Assembly: GCA_012521455.1 (NCBI GenBank)
Contig: JAAYMJ010000333.1
Span: 1 to 11,356 of the forward strand
DNA length: 11,356 nucleotides
Direction: 5' to 3'
Origin: Clostridiaceae bacterium
GTDB taxonomy: Bacteria; Bacillota; Clostridia; UMGS1883; JAAYMJ01
In this document: positions 4,472 to 11,356 of the stretch, piece by piece
Numbering within the stretch: the stretch's first letter is position 1
Layout: each line of letters starts with the position of its first letter
Position numbers and translations under genes: made by a program
Notes under the pieces: model-generated
What the model saw: the letters and a program-made list of their open reading frames with translations, nothing else
Databases searched by the model: none
Told to the model about the DNA's origin: nothing

Positions 4472-7120
4472 TTATTTTTGTCCTAAATTTGTTGCGCCTG
4501 TTTTAGCTAATACTGCCGCTTGAGCTGCAGCAAGGCGCGCAATGGGTACCCTGTACGGTGAGCAGGATACATAATCAAGCCCGATGTTGTGGCAGAATTC
4601 CACGGTTGACGGGTCGCCGCCGTGTTCGCCGCAGATACCGAGTTTTAAGTCAGGGCGGGTTTTCCTGCCTAGTTCTGACGCCATCTTAACAAGTTTTCCT
4701 ACGCCGTTTTGGTCAAGTTTTGCAAACGGGTCGGATTCAAATATCTTTTTGTTGTAGTAGTCTTCCAAGAACTTGCCCGCGTCGTCCCTGGAGAAGCCGA
4801 AGGTCATCTGTGTTAAGTCGTTGGTACCGAAGGAGAAGAATTCAGCTTCTTTTGCGATTTCGTCAGCTGTAACTGCCGCGCGCGGAACTTCAATCATGGT
4901 ACCTACTTTGTATTCCAATGTCACGCCGTGTTCTTTCATTACTTCTTCAGCGGTCTTTACTACAACGTCCTTTACATATTTTAATTCCTTAACGTCGCCA
5001 ACTAGCGGGATCATGATTTCAGGAACTACATTTAGGCCTTCCTTGTTCACGTTGATTGCCGCTTCGATAACCGCCCTTGTCTGCATTGCAGCGATTTCAG
5101 GATATGTTACCGCAAGACGGCAGCCGCGGTGGCCTAACATCGGGTTGAATTCATGCAGGTCGGCAACTGTCTGTTTTAATTCTTCAAAGGTAATGCCCAT
5201 TTCTTTTGCTAGCGCTTTGATGTCCTCGTCATCTGTGGGCAAGAATTCATGTAGTGGCGGGTCAAGGAACCTGATGGTTACAGGATAGCCCTTCATAGCC
5301 CTGAATAGTTCTTCAAAGTCGCCTCTTTGCATTGGCAATAGTTTTGCTAAAGCCTTTTCCCTTTGTTCGGTGGTTTTAGCAACAATCATTTCCCTAACCG
5401 CAGGGATTCTGTCTTCAGCAAAGAACATGTGCTCTGTTCGGCAAAGGCCAATACCTTCAGCGCCGAATTTAACCGCTTGTTGAGCGTCCCTTGGGGTGTC
5501 GGCGTTGGTCCTAACCTTTAGAACCCTAAGCTCGTCCGCCCACTTCATGAATTTTTCAAAGTAGCCTGTTAAAGACGCTTCCTGGGTTTCAATAATTCCC
5601 GCGTAAACATTACCTGTGTTACCGTCAATTGAAATGTAGTCGCCTTCTTTATATGTTACGCCGTTTACGGTGAATTGTTTTTCTTCTTCATTTACTTTGA
5701 TTTCGTCGCAACCTGCAACGCAGCATTTACCCATACCGCGTGCAACAACGGCAGCGTGGGATGTCATACCGCCGCGGGCGGTTAGTATACCTTCAGCCGC
5801 GTTCATGCCTTCGATATCTTCAGGGGATGTTTCAAGCCTTACTAGTACGACTTTTTCGCCTTTTGCGGCAGCTGCCACAGCGTCTTCAGCGGTGAAGTAA
5901 ATTTTACCGCAAGCAGCGCCCGGGCTTGCCGGAAGGCCTTTAGCGATTGGTGTCGCAGCCTTTAGCGCTTCTGGCTTAAAGGTTGGGTGTAGTAGTGAAT
6001 CCAATTGTTTGGGGTCAACTTTTAGGATTGCTTCTTCAACGGTGTTCATGCCTTCTTCAACAAGGTCAACGGCAATCTTTAAAGCCGCAGCGGCAGTTCT
6101 CTTACCGTTTCTTGTTTGTAGCATGTATAGTTTACCGTTTTCAATGGTGTATTCCATGTCCTGCATGTCTTTGTAGTGCTTTTCAAGTTTATCCGCAATT
6201 TCAACAAATTGCGCGTAAACTTCGGGCATGTCCTGTTCAAGCTGGGCGATGGGCTGCGGTGTCCTGATACCTGCAACAACGTCTTCACCTTGCGCGTTGA
6301 TTAGGTATTCACCGTATAGTTTCTTTTCACCTGTGGATGGGTTTCTTGTGAACGCAACCCCTGTACCTGATGTGTTGCCCATGTTACCGAATACCATTCG
6401 TTGAACGTTTACCGCGGTACCCCAGCTGGATGGGATGTCGTTCATCCTGCGGTATGCGATAGCCCTTGGGTTTTCCCATGAGCGGAATACTGCTTTTACA
6501 GCTTCCATTAATTGTTCCTGGGGGTCTTGCGGGAAATCAAAGCCCTTTTGTTCTTTAAAGTATGCTTTAAATCTCTTTACTAATTCCTTCATGTCTCCGG
6601 CGTCAAGCTCGGTGTCAAGTTTTACGCCTTTTTCTTCTTTTAATTCATCTATAATAGTTTCAAATGTGCTCTTGGGAACGCCCATTACAACGTCGGAGAA
6701 CATTTGAATGAACCTTCGGTAGCTGTCATAAGCAAACCTTTCGTTGCCTGTAAGTTCAGCAAGGCCTACTACTACTTCGTCGTTTAAGCCCAAGTTTAAG
6801 ATGGTGTCCATCATACCAGGCATTGACGCCCTGGCGCCTGAACGCACTGATAAAAGCAACGGGTTTTTGGGGTCGCCAAATTTTTTGCCCACAATGCTTT
6901 CGGTTTTAGCAAGGGCTTCTTTGATTTGCTCTAAAATATCGTCGCCAATTTTACGGCCGTCTTCATAGTAGCGTGTGCATGCTTCGGTTGAAACCGTGAA
7001 GCCTTCTGGAACAGGAAATCCAAGCCTTGTCATTTCAGCAAGGTTTGCGCCCTTTCCCCCTAGAAGGTTGCGCATGCTGGCATCGCCTTCGGAAAAAAGA
7101 TAAACATACTTTTTGCTCAT
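4472..7120 (-). CDS. ppdK: Pyruvate, phosphate dikinase
   Basis: An 882-residue full-length enzyme interconverting pyruvate + ATP + Pi and phosphoenolpyruvate + AMP + PPi, a cytoplasmic step central to glycolysis or gluconeogenesis in many anaerobes. Domain order: N-terminal ATP-grasp nucleotide domain (GGKGANLAEM at 21-30, GMMDTILNLGLND at 102-114, SGTGVAFTRNP at 251-261, QTRNGKR at 335-341), swivelling phosphohistidine domain with GGMTSHAAVVARG and His455, the same number as in the C. symbiosum enzyme, then the C-terminal PEP/pyruvate barrel with Arg561, Arg617, IEVPRAA (743-749), GTNDLTQ (765-771) and the catalytic Cys830 in GICGEHGGD. All key residues are present. GGAGG lies ten bases before ATG. 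No gene for the PPDK regulatory kinase (yqfL type) is in the window. The gene follows recO by 95 bases, has its own -10, and ends at a strong terminator. Confidence 0.97.
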   Translation of the reverse strand: MSKKYVYLFSEGDASMRNLLGGKGANLAEMTRLGFPVPEGFTVSTEACTRYYEDGRKIGDDILEQIKEALAKTESIVGKKFGDPKNPLLLSVRSGARASMPGMMDTILNLGLNDEVVVGLAELTGNERFAYDSYRRFIQMFSDVVMGVPKSTFETIIDELKEEKGVKLDTELDAGDMKELVKRFKAYFKEQKGFDFPQDPQEQLMEAVKAVFRSWENPRAIAYRRMNDIPSSWGTAVNVQRMVFGNMGNTSGTGVAFTRNPSTGEKKLYGEYLINAQGEDVVAGIRTPQPIAQLEQDMPEVYAQFVEIADKLEKHYKDMQDMEYTIENGKLYMLQTRNGKRTAAAALKIAVDLVEEGMNTVEEAILKVDPKQLDSLLHPTFKPEALKAATPIAKGLPASPGAACGKIYFTAEDAVAAAAKGEKVVLVRLETSPEDIEGMNAAEGILTARGGMTSHAAVVARGMGKCCVAGCDEIKVNEEEKQFTVNGVTYKEGDYISIDGNTGNVYAGIIETQEASLTGYFEKFMKWADELRVLKVRTNADTPRDAQQAVKFGAEGIGLCRTEHMFFAEDRIPAVREMIVAKTTEQREKALAKLLPMQRGDFEELFRAMKGYPVTIRFLDPPLHEFLPTDDEDIKALAKEMGITFEELKQTVADLHEFNPMLGHRGCRLAVTYPEIAAMQTRAVIEAAINVNKEGLNVVPEIMIPLVGDVKELKYVKDVVVKTAEEVMKEHGVTLEYKVGTMIEVPRAAVTADEIAKEAEFFSFGTNDLTQMTFGFSRDDAGKFLEDYYNKKIFESDPFAKLDQNGVGKLVKMASELGRKTRPDLKLGICGEHGGDPSTVEFCHNIGLDYVSCSPYRVPIARLAAAQAAVLAKTGATNLGQK

Positions 7121-7175
7121 TTGCTTCTTACCTCCAAAATATTTTAAATTTATTTTTTTATAGTTTATCTAGGTA

Positions 7176-7181
7176 ATTATA
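7176..7181 (-). promoter_or_regulatory. Probable -10 element for ppdK
   Basis: TATAAT on the minus strand inside TAGTATATAATTACC, 55 bases upstream of the ATG, in the 95-base gap after recO. No convincing -35 is visible. There is no terminator after recO, so readthrough from the cdd cluster is also possible. Confidence 0.45.
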
Positions 7182-7215
7182 TACTATTGGTGAATAAAAT
7201 TCTAGTATTTTTTTA

Positions 7216-7959
7216 TTATTTGTTTATTTTCTCAATTTCATATATAAAATCAAGGCTTTTTTGGGGCCAACCTATGCAATTTTTAATATAATTTTCTGAA
7301 ATCACCTTTAAATTTTCGTATATCGTGTCCTCAACCGCAAAAGAAAACGCCCGCTTTATGTCACAAAGGGAAAGTTTTATGGCGTAAAGCACCGGCCTTG
7401 ACAAATATATGGAATATGTATCCTTGCAGGTGTTACAATAGACATTATTCCCATCTTTTGACAAATATAAAATCCCGCCTTTGCCGCATTTTGAGCATGT
7501 GTTAAAATCGGGAAGCTCGCCTAAATGATAAATAAGCCTTATTTCAAACACGAATTTTATGGTTTTGCGGTTTTCAGGGTGCGCTTTTAAGGCGTGCAGG
7601 GAATAAAGAAGCAGGTTAAAAAGGTCGTGTTCCTCTTTTTCATGCACGGTTGCGGATTTTATCAGCGCAACAAAATACGAGGCATAAGAAAGTGTGAAGA
7701 TATCTTCCGAAAGCGCGTAAAAACTTTCCGTAACCTCGCATGAAGACAGCAAATACATTTGACCTTTATTTTTTATGATGTAATTGCCAAAGGAGAAAAG
7801 TGAGGTGGCGGGGGAGTTTTTGTTTTTTAAGCTTCTTACCCCCTTTGCCAGAATATCCATTTTGCCGTACTGCGGGCTTAATATGGTGATGATTTTATCA
7901 TAATCGCCCACATTGACGGATTTTATCACTATCCCCTTTGTCTTTATCAAATTGTTCAC
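7216..7959 (-). CDS. recO: DNA repair protein RecO
   Basis: RecO helps load RecA onto SSB-coated single-stranded DNA with RecR (RecFOR pathway) and anneals complementary strands. The N-terminal OB fold is seen in KTKGIVIKSVNVGDYDKIITILSPQYGKMDILAKGVR. A zinc site CSKC...CNTC follows in the C-terminal half, as in most Firmicutes RecO proteins. Length, 247 residues from this start, is normal. Start choice: GTG at 7957-7959 has AAGAAGGGTG upstream at a usable distance; a GTG three codons earlier (7966-7968) abuts that site directly, and TTG at 7948-7950 is a third option. Every one of these starts lies inside yqzL, which occupies another frame. Genes upstream are yqzL, era and cdd, the usual Firmicutes neighbours. 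Confidence 0.92.
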   Translation of the reverse strand: MNNLIKTKGIVIKSVNVGDYDKIITILSPQYGKMDILAKGVRSLKNKNSPATSLFSFGNYIIKNKGQMYLLSSCEVTESFYALSEDIFTLSYASYFVALIKSATVHEKEEHDLFNLLLYSLHALKAHPENRKTIKFVFEIRLIYHLGELPDFNTCSKCGKGGILYLSKDGNNVYCNTCKDTYSIYLSRPVLYAIKLSLCDIKRAFSFAVEDTIYENLKVISENYIKNCIGWPQKSLDFIYEIEKINK

Positions 7960-8050
7960 TATTCGCACCCTTCTTGCCGTATTTTGCGTATTTTAGGTAT
8001 ATCTTAATATCGCCGGTTTCCTCAAACATTTTCCACAACAAATTCTTCAT
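7898..8050 (-). CDS. yqzL: YqzL-family small protein
   Basis: A 50-residue frame between era and recO, exactly where Firmicutes carry yqzL. The N-terminus, MKNLLWKMFEETGDIKIYLK, has the family pattern of an aromatic WKxF, TGxI and YL. The C-terminal half is charged (KYAKYGKKGANSEQFDKDKGDSD) and looks disordered. No function has been established for the family that I know of. The start is firm: AAAGGAGG with GGAGG at 8058-8062, seven bases before ATG. The frame ends at TGA 7898-7900, so it overlaps the beginning of recO out of frame by about 60 bases, which implies translational coupling. A perfect palindrome lies just upstream of the ribosome binding site. Confidence 0.85.
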   Translation of the reverse strand: MKNLLWKMFEETGDIKIYLKYAKYGKKGANSEQFDKDKGDSDKIRQCGRL

Positions 8051-8067
8051 GACTCATCCTCCTTTGT

Positions 8068-8085
8068 TATACTAAATTTAGTATA
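8068..8085. promoter_or_regulatory. Perfect 18-bp palindrome upstream of yqzL, possible operator
   Basis: TATACTAAATTTAGTATA reads the same on both strands and lies five bases before the yqzL ribosome binding site, in the 66-base era-yqzL gap. It has no T run, so it is not a terminator. It contains TATACT, a possible -10. Candidate roles are a repressor operator or an RNA hairpin affecting yqzL translation. Confidence 0.4.
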
Positions 8086-8116
8086 GGAAGGATGAAATAA
8101 ATTTATTAAGTCAAAA

Positions 8117-8998
8117 TTAACCTTCAAAACCAAAAGATTTTAACAAATTGCTTTTGTTTCTCCAGTCGTCCTTAACTTTTACCCAAAGCTCTAAGTAAAC
8201 TTTTTTCTCCAGGAATTTTTCCATGTCTTCCCTTGCGTATGTCCCGATTTTTTTAAGCATTTCACCATTTTTACCTATTATTATAGCCTTATGGGAGGCC
8301 TTTTCGCAATATATATTCGCAAAAATCCTTACTAACCTGTCCCCCTCTTTCATTTCTTCAATTTCCACCATTATCCCGTGGGGTACTTCGTCCTCAAGAA
8401 GCCTTAGCGTTTTTTCCCGCACGATTTCGGCGCAAATTTCCCTGATATTCGCGTCCGTCAGCTGGTCTTCGGGGTAGTAAAAAGGCCCCTCGGGCATGAG
8501 TTTGAGCGTTTCTTCCCAAAGTGCGCCCACGTTGTCGTTTAATTTTGCGGAAATGGGGATAATGGCTACAAAATCCATTAGTTTTTGGTATTTGTCAATC
8601 AAGGGTAAAAGCATTTCCTTTTTAATAAGGTCAATTTTATTTATGGCTAAAATTGTGGGGATTTTTTTAGAAGAAAGTTCTGAAATGATTTTTTCCTCAT
8701 TTTCGTTTATCTCTTTTGTGGCGTCAACGATTAAAATTGCCGCGTCAACGTCGGTGATTGTTTCGGAAACCACTTTGTTCATGTATTCCCCAAGCTTTGT
8801 CCTTGGCCTGTGAACCCCGGGGGTGTCCACGAATACCACTTGCGCGTTTTTTGTGGTTTTTATAGCCAAGGCCTTTTTCCTTGTTGTTTGGGGCTTGTGT
8901 GAGATTATGGCGATTTTTTCGCCTAAAAGGGCATTAAGCAGGGTGGATTTACCCACGTTTGGCCGCCCTACGATTGCCACGAATCCGGATTTTGGCAT
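8117..8998 (-). CDS. era: GTPase Era
   Basis: Era is an essential GTPase that binds the 3' end of 16S rRNA during 30S subunit maturation. The 293-residue length is normal. All G motifs are present: G1 GRPNVGKST (11-19), G2 around QTTR (37-40), G3 DTPG (58-61), G4 NKID (120-123), G5 SAK (150-152). The C-terminal KH RNA-binding domain has the GKNG loop (242-245) in the segment AIIIGKNGEMLKKIG and ends with the family's ELWVKVKDDWR. AAAGGA eight bases before the ATG supports the start. It follows cdd by 20 bases and precedes yqzL and recO, as in other Firmicutes, so it is most likely translated from the same message as cdd. Confidence 0.97.
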   Translation of the reverse strand: MPKSGFVAIVGRPNVGKSTLLNALLGEKIAIISHKPQTTRKKALAIKTTKNAQVVFVDTPGVHRPRTKLGEYMNKVVSETITDVDAAILIVDATKEINENEEKIISELSSKKIPTILAINKIDLIKKEMLLPLIDKYQKLMDFVAIIPISAKLNDNVGALWEETLKLMPEGPFYYPEDQLTDANIREICAEIVREKTLRLLEDEVPHGIMVEIEEMKEGDRLVRIFANIYCEKASHKAIIIGKNGEMLKKIGTYAREDMEKFLEKKVYLELWVKVKDDWRNKSNLLKSFGFEG

Positions 8999-9018
8999 TC
9001 AATCATTCCTTTCAAGTT

Positions 9019-9387
9019 TTAAAAATTTTTATTTGAAAACGCGTTTGGCAGTAAGTCGCTTAATTTATAAGTAATTATATCATCCCCGTTTTTTACGTGG
9101 ACAATTAAATTTGGGGCAAATTCGGATAAAACCTGCCTGCATATGCCGCAGGGGATATGGGTAACCGCGATTTCCAAAAAATCTTTTTCGCCTTCGGATA
9201 CGGCTTTAAACAAAGCCACCCGTTCCGCGCAAACTGTTGCCCCGAAAGAGGCGTTTTCAATGTTTGTCCCCGTGTAAATTTTTTGGTTTTTGCACAAAAC
9301 CGCCGCCCCCACTTTTACGTTGGAGTAGGGGGAGTAGGAAAATTTTGCGGCGTAGCGGGCTTTTTCCATTAGGGCTTTTTTATCCAT
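9019..9387 (-). CDS. cdd: Cytidine deaminase
   Basis: A small zinc enzyme deaminating cytidine and deoxycytidine to uridine and deoxyuridine in pyrimidine salvage. Active-site parts are all visible: FSYSPYSNVKVGAA (16-29), substrate-binding TNIENASFG (41-49), zinc ligand Cys53 with catalytic Glu55 in CAER, and Cys80 and Cys83 in PCGICRQVLSEF, the three-cysteine type of tetrameric bacterial enzymes. At 122 residues it is shorter than the ~130-136 usual. The segment before PCGICRQ is about six residues shorter than in Bacillus subtilis Cdd (from memory; the DTPGPVS-like stretch is missing), and the C-terminus is short. The start codon is preceded by GGGGTGGT, a weak ribosome binding site. It is the first gene of the cdd-era-yqzL-recO cluster, with a promoter about 140 bases upstream. 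Confidence 0.93.
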   Translation of the reverse strand: MDKKALMEKARYAAKFSYSPYSNVKVGAAVLCKNQKIYTGTNIENASFGATVCAERVALFKAVSEGEKDFLEIAVTHIPCGICRQVLSEFAPNLIVHVKNGDDIITYKLSDLLPNAFSNKNF

Positions 9388-9419
9388 AAGACCACCCCAT
9401 TTAGCTTGCGCATTTTTTT

Positions 9420-9459
9420 ATGCAATATCCATAAGATAAAACAATTGCTCATGCAATAT
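9420..9459. repeat. Two 9-bp direct repeats in the cdd leader
   Basis: ATGCAATAT occurs at 9420-9428 and 9451-9459, 31 bases apart start to start (close to three helical turns). The right copy also forms part of a hairpin, ATTGC (9444-9448) with GCAAT (9453-9457). Function unknown. Confidence 0.4.
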
Positions 9460-9525
9460 ATAAAATTGGCGCTTAAAAATCATTTCACGGGCATTTATAT
9501 AAACCGTTATATGGTTTTGGATATA

Positions 9526-9554
9526 ATTATACCATTAATATGGGAATTTGTATA
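9526..9554 (-). promoter_or_regulatory. Promoter of the cdd-era-yqzL-recO cluster
   Basis: On the minus strand, TATACA (9554-9549), a 17-base spacer ending in TGG, then TATAAT (9531-9526). The TGG makes it an extended -10 promoter with a perfect -10. The leader to cdd would be about 130 bases. It lies just beyond the ABC transporter terminator. Confidence 0.6.
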
Positions 9555-9586
9555 TAAAAAAAGCCAAAATCGCAAGATTTTGGCTT
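9555..9586 (-). terminator. Intrinsic terminator of the ABC transporter gene
   Basis: A perfect 11-bp stem, AAGCCAAAATC (9561-9571) with GATTTTGGCTT (9576-9586), four-base loop. It starts five bases after the stop, and the minus strand continues in a run of Ts before ATATA. Confidence 0.9.
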
Positions 9587-9591
9587 GGTTA

Positions 9592-11355
9592 TTATACGGC
9601 TGAAAGGTTGTACTGGGCGGTATACAGCTTGTAATAATGGCCCCGCTTTGCCATTAATTCCTCGTGGTTTCCCGCTTCCTGAATGTTTTTGTTGTCCACA
9701 AACATGATTTTGTCGGCGTTTTTTATGGTGGACAACCTGTGGGCTATAACAAAAGTTGTCCTTCCCTGCAAAAGTCGGTTTAAACCTTTTTGCAGCGCGA
9801 TTTCCGTCTGGGTGTCAATGGAGGAGGTGGCCTCGTCCAAGATTAAAATCTTTGGGTCGGCAAGAAGGGCCCTCGCGAAGGATATAAGCTGCCGCTGGCC
9901 CGCGGAAAGGCGGGACCCGCGCTCGTTTACCTGTGTATAGTAGCCGTTTTCCAAAGTCATGATAAAGTCGTGGGCGCAAACCGCTTTTGCCGCCTCAATT
10001 ACTTCTTCGTCGGTCGCGTCAAGTTTTCCGTAGCGGATATTATCCATGATGGTGCCTGAGAAAATGAAGGTGTCTTGCAACATTACCCCCATTTGTTTTC
10101 TTAAGCTGTTTAATGTGACATATTTAATATCCTGCCCGTCGATTAGGACTTTTCCTCTGTCTATATCATAAAAGCGGCTTATTATATTTATAATCGTGGT
10201 TTTGCCCGCGCCCGTCGGACCCACTAACGCCACGGTTTCGCCGCTTTTTACCTTAAAGGATACATCCTCCAAAACAGGTTTACCCTCGTCATAGGAAAAA
10301 TACACATGGGAAAATTCCACATCCCCTTTAATGGGGGGCATTTCAACGGCCCCTTCCACATCGCGGACGGTGGGCTGGATGTCCATGGTTTCATATATCC
10401 GTTCTAAATACGCCATGGCGTTATTTATGGAGTTATAAAAGTTTGATATGTTCATAATGGGGTTCCAAAACATTGAAACATACCCCGTAAAAGCGATAAC
10501 CTTACCCACTGTAATTGAGCCTGTGAAAATCCAATGGGCGCCCACCAGGAACACAACCGCGGTGGTTAAGGTGGACACTGTTTCAATCAAGGGCCAAATG
10601 CATATGTCAATGATTTTTCCCTTCATAAAGGAGTCTTTCACAAGCTGGCTTTGCTTTTCAAAAATCTTTTGGTTTTCCCATTCCCTTGTAAAGGACTGGG
10701 TAACTTTTATGCCAGTTATGCTTTCGTGGATATAGGCGTTTAGGTTTGACTGCTTGGCGCTGTGAAGCTGCCATGCCCTGCGCTGTTTGTCCTTTAGGGA
10801 AAAAACAGCAATAGTGAAAATCACGCCGCCTACCACCACTATGCCTGTGAGCCTTAAATCTATGTAGAGCATAAAGGCAAAGATTACCGCCACGTTAAAA
10901 ATATCGCTTATTAAGTTTATAATACCGTTTGACAATAAATCGCTTAGGGCGTTTACATAGTTTATTACCCTCACTAAAATTTTTCCATGCGGGCGGGAGT
11001 CGTAGTAGCTGAAAGGCAGGGTTTGAAGGTGCACGAATAAATCCTCCCTCAACCTTTCAACGACGCTTTGCCCCATTTTTGACATGCTTGTAATCCTGTA
11101 CCTTACGGTGAAGGCGTTATAAAGGTAGATTAGAAAAAGCCCAAGCCCTAAAAAGATAATGCCCGCCAAATCCTTTTGGGGGATTTTGTAGTCGATGGCG
11201 TATGAGGTAATCATGGGGCTTAAAAGGTTTAGGGCTGATGAGGAAAGGATGGCAAACAAAGTCAAAATCACGGTTTTGACATGGGGTTTTAAATATTTTA
11301 AAAGCCGTTTTAAGTGTCCGAAATTAAACTCGCCCTCTAGTTTTTCATCAACGTC
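9592..11355 (-). CDS. ABC exporter, fused membrane and ATPase domains, 5' end outside window
   Basis: The frame runs open to the right edge, with no ATG, GTG or TTG between the edge and a GTG at 11269-11271. That GTG lies within the first membrane helix, so the true start is beyond the window; 588 residues are visible, probably lacking a few tens. The visible N-terminus (DVDEKLEGEFNF, then LKRLLKYLKPH) leads into about six membrane helices, a type IV exporter half. The ATPase domain is intact. Numbering from the first visible codon: Walker A GPTGAGKTT 379-387, Q-loop Gln427, signature LSAGQ 483-487, Walker B ILILDEA starting 503, H-loop His539 in IAHRLST. Such half-transporters export drugs, lipids or peptides as dimers; substrate is unknown. 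An upstream partner gene making a heterodimer is common but cannot be seen here. Confidence 0.93.
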   Translation of the reverse strand, partial: DVDEKLEGEFNFGHLKRLLKYLKPHVKTVILTLFAILSSSALNLLSPMITSYAIDYKIPQKDLAGIIFLGLGLFLIYLYNAFTVRYRITSMSKMGQSVVERLREDLFVHLQTLPFSYYDSRPHGKILVRVINYVNALSDLLSNGIINLISDIFNVAVIFAFMLYIDLRLTGIVVVGGVIFTIAVFSLKDKQRRAWQLHSAKQSNLNAYIHESITGIKVTQSFTREWENQKIFEKQSQLVKDSFMKGKIIDICIWPLIETVSTLTTAVVFLVGAHWIFTGSITVGKVIAFTGYVSMFWNPIMNISNFYNSINNAMAYLERIYETMDIQPTVRDVEGAVEMPPIKGDVEFSHVYFSYDEGKPVLEDVSFKVKSGETVALVGPTGAGKTTIINIISRFYDIDRGKVLIDGQDIKYVTLNSLRKQMGVMLQDTFIFSGTIMDNIRYGKLDATDEEVIEAAKAVCAHDFIMTLENGYYTQVNERGSRLSAGQRQLISFARALLADPKILILDEATSSIDTQTEIALQKGLNRLLQGRTTFVIAHRLSTIKNADKIMFVDNKNIQEAGNHEELMAKRGHYYKLYTAQYNLSAV

Positions 11356-11356
11356 A

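Noticed and set aside
4773..5288. 171-codon plus-strand frame inside ppdK
   Set aside because: It is the antisense shadow of strongly conserved ppdK sequence; the serine-rich product with no motifs is typical of such shadows.
9406..9603. 65-codon plus-strand frame between cdd and the ABC transporter gene
   Set aside because: It lies in A+T-rich DNA, runs antisense across the cdd promoter and the ABC transporter terminator, has no ribosome binding site and no recognisable protein features.
11269..11271. GTG as start of the ABC transporter gene
   Set aside because: It is within the first membrane helix, and the typical pre-helix segment of the family is encoded in frame upstream to the window edge.

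Overview
The window looks like ordinary chromosome of a low-GC Gram-positive anaerobe (Firmicutes, most likely class Clostridia). Evidence: the cdd-era-yqzL-recO order is a Firmicutes signature, the pyruvate phosphate dikinase closely follows the residue numbering known for the Clostridium symbiosum enzyme, there is a lipobox lipoprotein, and strong GGAGG ribosome binding sites and U-tract terminators recur. Coding DNA is roughly 40% GC by eye; the longest gaps are much richer in A+T. I see no mobile element, CRISPR array, rRNA or tRNA.

Layout. Left edge: the 3' part of a PI-PLC X-domain phosphodiesterase gene (+), closed by a strong terminator. Then a two-gene minus-strand operon (lipoprotein, then YbaK/ProX-type aminoacyl-tRNA deacylase), with a stem-loop-rich non-coding stretch beyond its terminator. 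At 2557-2822 lies a divergent control region that also holds a probable 49-codon small gene overlapping a family 8 glycosyltransferase gene (+) by ATGA. The glycosyltransferase converges on a small nitroreductase gene (-); a symmetrical terminator between them can serve both.

From about 4.4 kb to the right edge everything is on the minus strand. In transcription order: an ABC exporter gene (cut by the right window edge) with its own terminator; a promoter with an extended -10; cdd, era, yqzL and recO as one apparent housekeeping cluster (pyrimidine salvage, 30S ribosome maturation, recombination repair); then ppdK with its own -10 and a 15-bp terminator. yqzL is a short gene overlapping the start of recO in another frame.

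Both edge genes are truncated by the window, not by mutation: their frames stay open to the first and last bases. No clear new multi-gene system is visible. The items most worth checking are the small ORF and the perfect-consensus promoter embedded in it ahead of the glycosyltransferase, the long yqzL/recO overlap, the perfect 18-bp palindrome ahead of yqzL, and the chain of hairpins between the first two transcription units. All positions, pairings and counts were made by eye.
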